Assembly: GCA_028290595.1 (NCBI GenBank) | Contig: JAQGJO010000278.1 | Span: forward strand, 1 to 20,109 | Direction: 5' to 3' | Length of the DNA: 20,109 bases | DNA from: Hyphomicrobiales bacterium | Lineage (GTDB): Bacteria > Pseudomonadota > Alphaproteobacteria > Rhizobiales > Beijerinckiaceae | Shown here: positions 15,630 to 20,109 of the stretch, piece after piece | Numbering within the stretch: position 1 is the stretch's first letter | Layout of the letters: each line of letters begins with the position of its first letter | Notes under the pieces: generated by a model | Seen by the model: the letters and a program-made list of their open reading frames with translations, nothing else | What the model was told of the DNA's origin: nothing | Database searches by the model: none | Position numbers and translations under genes: made by a program

Positions 15630-16802
15630 ATGATAAACTTCCTTCTGCCGTTCTGCGCTTTCACCAGCGCCATCTCGGCGCGCGCCATGGACCCGCTGGT
15701 GTCTTCGCTGGCGCAGGATTTCGGCATCAGCCTCACCGCGGCGGCCGTGGTCATCACGCTTTATGCGCTGCCCTATTCCTTCGGCCAGCCGATCCTCGGC
15801 CCGCTCGGCGATCATTACGGCAAGATCCGCATTCTCAAGACATGCCTGTGGGTGCAATGCGTCAGCCTCGTCATCGTCGCGCTGGCGCCGTCCTTCGATG
15901 TGCTGCTGGCCGGCCGTTTCATCGGCGGCATCGCCAGCGGCGGCCTGATGCCGATGGCACTTGCCATTGTCGCAGACAAAGTCCCGCCGGCGCAGCGCCA
16001 GACGGCGATTGCCCGCAACGTCACCGGCTCGCTGTCGGGCCTCATTCTTGCGGCCAGCGCGGCAGGCCTGCTGGCGGTCTGGTTCAACTGGCGCGCCATC
16101 TTCGGCATCGCCACCGCCATCTCGCTGACGGCGGCCATTCTCTCCGCCATTTATCTCAAGGAAACCGTCGTCGCGACCAGGCACATCCGCTTTTCCGACG
16201 CGCTCGCCAGCTATCGCGAGATCGTCACCAAGCGCCGCGCCTGGATCTGCTTCTCGGCCGTGGCGCTCGAAGGCATTGCGCTGTTCGGCATGTTTCCCTT
16301 CATCGCGCCGGTGCTGCAGATGCGCGGCGTCGGCGGCCCCGCCGAAGCAGGTTTCATGATCACTGCCTGCGGCATCGGCTCGCTCGTCTTCACCCTGATC
16401 GTGCGCCGCCTGCTGCGCATCGCCACGCGCTATCAATTGATGATCGCCGGCGGCGCTCTGGCGATGATGGCGCCCCTGGCGCTCGGCCTCGCCGTGCCGC
16501 TGCCCTGGCTGGCGATCTTCTTCGCGACGTCTGGCTTCGGCTATATGATGGTGCACAATTCCATTCACGCGGAAGTATCCGAGCTCACCACCACCGCCAG
16601 AACATCGGCCTTTGCGCTACATTCCTGCGCCTTCTTCACCGGCCAGGCGATCGGCCCGCTGGTCTTCGCCTTCGGCATGCAGGCGATCACGGCGTCGGGC
16701 ATTCTGTTCGTCTTCGCCGCCATCCTGCTGCTGATCGGCCCGACGATCTCGGTGCTGCTGCGCAGGGCCTATGCAACGGGCAGCGGCGCGCTGGTGCATT
16801 GA
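15630..16802 (+). CDS. MFS transporter, DHA1-like, 12 TM
   Basis: 390 residues with about 12 hydrophobic segments. The loop motif GPLGDHYGKIRI (57-68) and an aspartate after segment 1 (D21, ARAMDPLVSSLAQDFG) fit the drug:H+ antiporter-1 or sugar-efflux branch. The substrate is not deducible. The ATG at 15630 has only a weak GAG close by. It lies 115 bases after the DHA2 exporter with its own candidate promoter between, so it may be expressed independently. It ends at repeat copy C, facing the TonB receptor gene. Confidence 0.85.
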   Translation: MINFLLPFCAFTSAISARAMDPLVSSLAQDFGISLTAAAVVITLYALPYSFGQPILGPLGDHYGKIRILKTCLWVQCVSLVIVALAPSFDVLLAGRFIGGIASGGLMPMALAIVADKVPPAQRQTAIARNVTGSLSGLILAASAAGLLAVWFNWRAIFGIATAISLTAAILSAIYLKETVVATRHIRFSDALASYREIVTKRRAWICFSAVALEGIALFGMFPFIAPVLQMRGVGGPAEAGFMITACGIGSLVFTLIVRRLLRIATRYQLMIAGGALAMMAPLALGLAVPLPWLAIFFATSGFGYMMVHNSIHAEVSELTTTARTSAFALHSCAFFTGQAIGPLVFAFGMQAITASGILFVFAAILLLIGPTISVLLRRAYATGSGALVH

Positions 16803-16826
16803 GCGGACCGGTGCACGTTGCAAAGC

Positions 16827-16949
16827 CTGGTTTCCCGCTCGCGCCTGGCGGCGCGTCGGGAATGACATTGGTTGCGGGATATGGCCACCGTGTCATCCTC
16901 ACCGCCTGCGAAGCAGGCGAGCGGGGATCCAGTCCTGATGATTCAGTGC
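16827..16949. repeat. Dispersed palindromic repeat, copy C (modules swapped, M2+M1)
   Basis: M2 (16827-16866) reads CTGGTTTCCCGCTCGCGCC to GGCGCGTCGGGAATGAC. After 26 bases M1 (16893-16949) reads TCATCCTCACCGCC to GCGAGCGGGGATCCAGTCCTG. Orientation matches copies A and B but the order is reversed, showing that the modules move or arise separately. It lies between the convergent DHA1 and TonB-receptor genes. Confidence 0.8.
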
Positions 16950-16992
16950 ATCTCTGATCGCAAGCGTCCAGCGCCTGCCAGAATATTCGCCA

Positions 16993-19227
16993 TCACCATC
17001 TGTATTTCAGCCCCGCATAGACCGCCCGCCCAGTCCCCGGCTCGAATAGCGGCGTGGTGAGCGTCGCCTTGTCGATGATGCTGGCGCTGGCGATGTATTT
17101 TGTGTTGGCGATGTTGCGCGCCTCGATATACGCGGACCACAGTCCGCCATTGTCGAAGCCGGCTTTCAGGCCGACGATGCCGTAGCTTTGCGTCTTCAGC
17201 GTATTGGCGCTGTCGACGAAATAGGCCTGCGGCACCCATTCGACATTCGGTCCTGCGTAAAAGCCGGTCGGATGTTTGTAGAGCAGTTCGGCGCGCAGAT
17301 AGTGGCGCGGCGCGCCCGGCAACTGGTTGTTGCCGTAGAGCGGATCATTGCGGAACCGGAAGTCGCTGAACGTGTAGGCGAGATTGAGCCAGATCTTGTC
17401 GGGCTCTGCCAAATTCGAGAACAGGTTCTTGAAGATCACCGCGCCAAGTGCTGCCTCGATGCCCTGATGCAGGGTGCGGTTGGCATTGGTGACATTGCAA
17501 TTGCCGAACGAACTGTAGAGGCATTGCAACTCGTCGCGGATTTCGGCGCGGTAGCCCGTCAGCTCCCAGGTCAAATCCGGCATGCGGCCACGCGTGCCGA
17601 TCTCATAGGTCGTCGCCTTCTGCGGCCGGATGCTGGTCCATGGAATGACCGGCGCCGGAAAGCTCGAACTCTCGCCGAAACTCGGCAGCTCGGCGCTGCG
17701 CGAGATATTGGCATAGGCCTGCCAGCCGGGCCGCACGTCCCACAGCAGGCCCGCTCTCGGGCTCCACAGGTTGAAATTCGTCGAGCCGGACTGATCGCCG
17801 TCAGTGAGGAAGCGATCCTGACGGTTGCGCGTCGCATAAACGAACTGCGTGCCCGCCACCACGGCGACGGTCGGCAGGAGGTAGAACGAATTCTCCGCAT
17901 AGACAGATGTGTTGCGCGAACGGTCGATGGATGACGACAGCAGCGCGCCTTTGACACCGCCGATATTGGCGAACTGCCGGTTGTCGATACTGCCATTGAT
18001 GAGATTGACGCCGGCGACGAAACGGTTGCGGAAGCCGTCGATGACGCGGTCGTCGGTGACGCGGGCAAAGCCGCCGTAGTCCATGTAGTGATAGTCGAGC
18101 CACTGAAAGATCGGATGCATCAGATGCCGGTCGACCGCGAACACGCCGAAATCCAGCACCGTATGATCGAAGCGGATCGTCGTCTTGTTGCCGATGCGCA
18201 TCGTATCGATGTCGCGCTGCTGGTCCATCGAGACGTTGGCTGCCGCAGGGGTCTGCGGGCTCGTCAGCGCCGAGGCGCGCGACACCGAACCTGGAATGCG
18301 CTGCCGCACGCTGTTGGCGTTGAAGTAGAAGCGCGTCTCCACATCAGGCGAAATCCGATAGCCGATATTGCCGCTGGCACGCATCGATGTGCCGTCGCTA
18401 TGGTCGCGGAAGCCGTCGGTCATCTGTGTCGAGCCGGTGAAATAGCCATCCCAATTGCCTTTGGCGCCACCGACATTGAATTGGAAGCGCTTGTAACCAA
18501 AGCTGCCGGCGTCGATGCTGGCGCTGTTGACATCGCCGTCACGGCCGGTCGCCGAGACGAAGTTGATTGCGCCGCCCAGCGAATTGGCGCCGAAGCGCAG
18601 CGCATTGGCGCCCTTGAACACCTCCGCATGGCGGTAGGCAGTCGGATCGATCTCCTGAAAATCGCCGTAGCCGTCCGACGTGTTGACGGGAATGCCGTCC
18701 ATATAGAGCTGCACGCCGCGCAGATGGAAATTGCGCGACAAGCTGGAGCCGCGAATCGACAGCCTGGTGTCGTCGCCCCATTTGGTCTGCGCGAACACGC
18801 CGGGCACATAGTCGAGAATGTCCTTGACCGAATTGGCCGGCGTCGAATTGCGATAGGCGGCGGATGGAATGACAACGACGCTGCCGGCTGTCTGGTCCGC
18901 CTCGCGTTGCGCCTGCGCCGTGCCGGGCGCAGTGAGTGACACGCCTTGCTGCTGACTGGTAACAGTGATCGTCGGAATGATGGCGACGGGGCGAGCCTGC
19001 TGTTGCGCACGCACCGGACGCTGCGGGCGTGCTTGCGCGCGTGCCGATGCGAGGACCGGACGTGCCGCCGGCCTCACGATGTGTCGCGTCAATTGCCGCG
19101 CCCGTTGTGGTGCATCGACAGTGACAGAAGGCAGCGCGGCTGATTGGGCGAATAGAGGCGTGACGGGAATGAGCATGGAAACGGACGCAAGCCAAAAGCG
19201 GCGCGACCGCGCGAAAGCGGACAGCAT
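16993..19227 (-). CDS. TonB-dependent outer-membrane receptor
   Basis: A 744-residue outer-membrane channel, probably for an iron-siderophore or similar metal complex. A signal peptide (1-27, cleavage near LFAQ) is followed by a TonB-box-like PSVTVDAP (33-40). Next comes a 44-residue Arg/Gln/Ala/Pro linker and then a second box-like PTITVTS (85-91). The plug follows (about 115-230, with SVKDILDYVPGVFAQ, RLSIRGSS, MDGIPVN and GANSLGGAINFVS), then the 22-strand barrel, ending YAGLKYRW with the terminal aromatic expected of a beta-signal. The ATG at 19227 has GGTGGAG 6 bases upstream. A longer in-frame start at 19512 would overlap the small gene before it and put 95 residues before the signal peptide, so it is rejected. 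It is probably co-transcribed with the DUF2946-like gene. No Fur or Irr box was recognised. Confidence 0.93.
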   Translation of the reverse strand: MLSAFARSRRFWLASVSMLIPVTPLFAQSAALPSVTVDAPQRARQLTRHIVRPAARPVLASARAQARPQRPVRAQQQARPVAIIPTITVTSQQQGVSLTAPGTAQAQREADQTAGSVVVIPSAAYRNSTPANSVKDILDYVPGVFAQTKWGDDTRLSIRGSSLSRNFHLRGVQLYMDGIPVNTSDGYGDFQEIDPTAYRHAEVFKGANALRFGANSLGGAINFVSATGRDGDVNSASIDAGSFGYKRFQFNVGGAKGNWDGYFTGSTQMTDGFRDHSDGTSMRASGNIGYRISPDVETRFYFNANSVRQRIPGSVSRASALTSPQTPAAANVSMDQQRDIDTMRIGNKTTIRFDHTVLDFGVFAVDRHLMHPIFQWLDYHYMDYGGFARVTDDRVIDGFRNRFVAGVNLINGSIDNRQFANIGGVKGALLSSSIDRSRNTSVYAENSFYLLPTVAVVAGTQFVYATRNRQDRFLTDGDQSGSTNFNLWSPRAGLLWDVRPGWQAYANISRSAELPSFGESSSFPAPVIPWTSIRPQKATTYEIGTRGRMPDLTWELTGYRAEIRDELQCLYSSFGNCNVTNANRTLHQGIEAALGAVIFKNLFSNLAEPDKIWLNLAYTFSDFRFRNDPLYGNNQLPGAPRHYLRAELLYKHPTGFYAGPNVEWVPQAYFVDSANTLKTQSYGIVGLKAGFDNGGLWSAYIEARNIANTKYIASASIIDKATLTTPLFEPGTGRAVYAGLKYRW

Positions 19228-19291
19228 GGAAAGCTCCACCGAACAGGAGTGAACAGAGATGACGAGAATTGAAGGCGCAGAAGCGCTGTCG

Positions 19292-19666
19292 TCAGGCCGG
19301 CTGTGGAGGTCCGCGCGCACGGTGCGCCGAGATCGGCGCCGTCGGCTCGATCTGCACGACAGATGCGAATTCCAGCCGGATCGCGATCGCCAACCGTTCA
19401 AAGACGCTTGCGGCTTCTGGAGGCGGGCCGCCGACCGGTCCGCGTCCAAGACAGATCGGGCAATGCGCCGGTGTTCCTGATCCAGAGCCGGAGTCACTAT
19501 GGCCGGCGCCATCCGGCGAGGTCACGCAAAGGGTATAGCCACCGCTCAGCTCCGCAGCGCGCGGCGCGGTGAGAATGCCGAGCAAGAACAGATTGAAGAC
19601 AAGCGCATAGGCGGCGGTTCCACCCGCAATTGCGCCCAGCAGTCTTCGAAGAAATATCTGTTTCAC
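19292..19666 (-). CDS. DUF2946-like small Cys/His membrane protein
   Basis: 124 residues starting at GTG 19666 (GGGG 8 bases upstream). One hydrophobic segment at about 11-33 could be a membrane anchor or signal. The exported part has C47, H56 and the cluster HCPICLG (68-74), the kind of CPxHCPxC motif typical of DUF2946 proteins, which are often encoded beside TonB receptors and suspected to handle copper or another metal. The tail is Pro/Ala/Arg-rich. It lies 64 bases ahead of the receptor gene on the same strand, so an operon is likely. The family name is given from the motif and context only. Confidence 0.68.
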   Translation of the reverse strand: MKQIFLRRLLGAIAGGTAAYALVFNLFLLGILTAPRAAELSGGYTLCVTSPDGAGHSDSGSGSGTPAHCPICLGRGPVGGPPPEAASVFERLAIAIRLEFASVVQIEPTAPISAHRARGPPQPA

Positions 19667-19830
19667 AGCCTCAACCCCGTGCGCACGTTAGCATCGGCGT
19701 TGGGCGCTGTCGTCGGTTGCGCCGTGCGGCCTCGTGACGCGCGATGTTTACTGCAGCCTTTCAGGCAGCGCTCTGCTGTCCAATCGATGCTTGCGCATTT
19801 TACGCAGCCGCGCGACCTGTTAGGCTGGCT

Positions 19831-20109
19831 ATGAAAGCGAGCAATGCAATGAGCGATATCGACGTGGCACCAGGCACGATCCGCCGTCAGACCGGCGCCC
19901 ATTGGGGTGTGTCCTATCTGGACATGAAAGACGGTGAGATCGCGAAGGTCACGTCCTCCAAGCTCGATCCGACGCCATCGCCGATGATCCACAGCCTGCC
20001 CGCCGTGGTGCGCCATCCGCTGCGCATCGACCAGCCCTATGTGCGCGCCTCCTATCTCGATCATGGTCCCGGCCATAAGCAGGTCGCCCGCGGCACGGAC
20101 GGCTATCGC
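19831..20109 (+). CDS. Molybdopterin oxidoreductase, BisC/TorA-like, 5' partial
   Basis: Open to the window end for 93 codons. Residues GAHWGV (22-27), DPTPSPMIHSLP, then RHPLRIDQPYVRASYLDHGPG and RGTDGYR match the N-terminus of the biotin-sulfoxide/TMAO/DMSO reductase family, which uses a bis-molybdopterin guanine dinucleotide cofactor. No Tat signal and no Fe-S cysteine cluster is seen at the start, so a cytoplasmic BisC-type enzyme is more likely than a periplasmic TorA. The start may be ATG 19831 (AGG 6 bases upstream) or ATG 19849 (MSDIDVAPG). It is divergent from the DUF2946-receptor pair; the 164-base gap has no promoter I would defend. Confidence 0.78.
   Translation, partial: MKASNAMSDIDVAPGTIRRQTGAHWGVSYLDMKDGEIAKVTSSKLDPTPSPMIHSLPAVVRHPLRIDQPYVRASYLDHGPGHKQVARGTDGYR

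Noticed and set aside
19228..19512. Extended N-terminus of the TonB receptor
   Set aside because: It overlaps the DUF2946-like gene and puts an Arg/Ser-rich stretch before a clear signal peptide.

Overview
The window reads as a high-GC chromosomal segment of an alphaproteobacterium, most likely Hyphomicrobiales (the Bradyrhizobium / Rhodopseudomonas / Xanthobacteraceae side). The basis is the order rimP-nusA-ylxR-infB-rbfA-truB, the alphaproteobacterial style of the proteins (long charged IF2 N-terminus, YlxR fused to an L7Ae-like domain, extended RimP) and intergenic palindromes of a kind common in that group. This placement is inferred from reading, not from a search. I see no rRNA, tRNA, CRISPR, transposase or phage gene.

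Layout. (1) 1-1338, plus strand: a PepSY membrane protein overlapping a 69-residue membrane protein, probably the tail of an iron-uptake operon that starts outside the window. (2) 1593-9448, minus strand: the transcription/translation operon rimP-nusA-ylxR-infB-rbfA-truB, read from a promoter near 9420-9448 through a leader with three hairpins, one of them terminator-like. A small secreted SH3 protein follows truB. (3) 9505-10713, plus: a Bcr/CflA-type MFS exporter, divergent from rimP. (4) 10873-11667, minus: an ABHD10-like alpha/beta hydrolase. (5) 11757-16802, plus: a GT4 glycosyltransferase, infC with an AUU start codon, a 14-TM DHA2 exporter and a 12-TM DHA1 MFS protein. (6) 16993-19666, minus: a DUF2946-like small protein and a TonB-dependent receptor. 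(7) 19831-20109, plus: the 5' end of a BisC/TorA-like molybdopterin oxidoreductase cut by the window edge.

How it fits together. The central block supplies translation initiation and ribosome maturation (IF2, IF3, RbfA, RimP, TruB) together with the transcription factor NusA. The two ends look like separate iron/metal-uptake loci: a PepSY protein of the ferrisiderophore-reductase type, and a TonB receptor with a Cys/His small protein. Three MFS exporters of different subfamilies lie within 7.3 kb.

Most interesting non-coding structure. The rimP-nusA leader has a stem-loop followed by U6 and a second small hairpin holding the Shine-Dalgarno. infC starts at AUU. A triplicated 18-bp unit between nusA and ylxR produces three minimal AUG-NNN-UGA reading frames. 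A two-module palindromic repeat occupies every convergent gene junction in the window (three of three). I found no clear sign of a wholly new multi-gene system.
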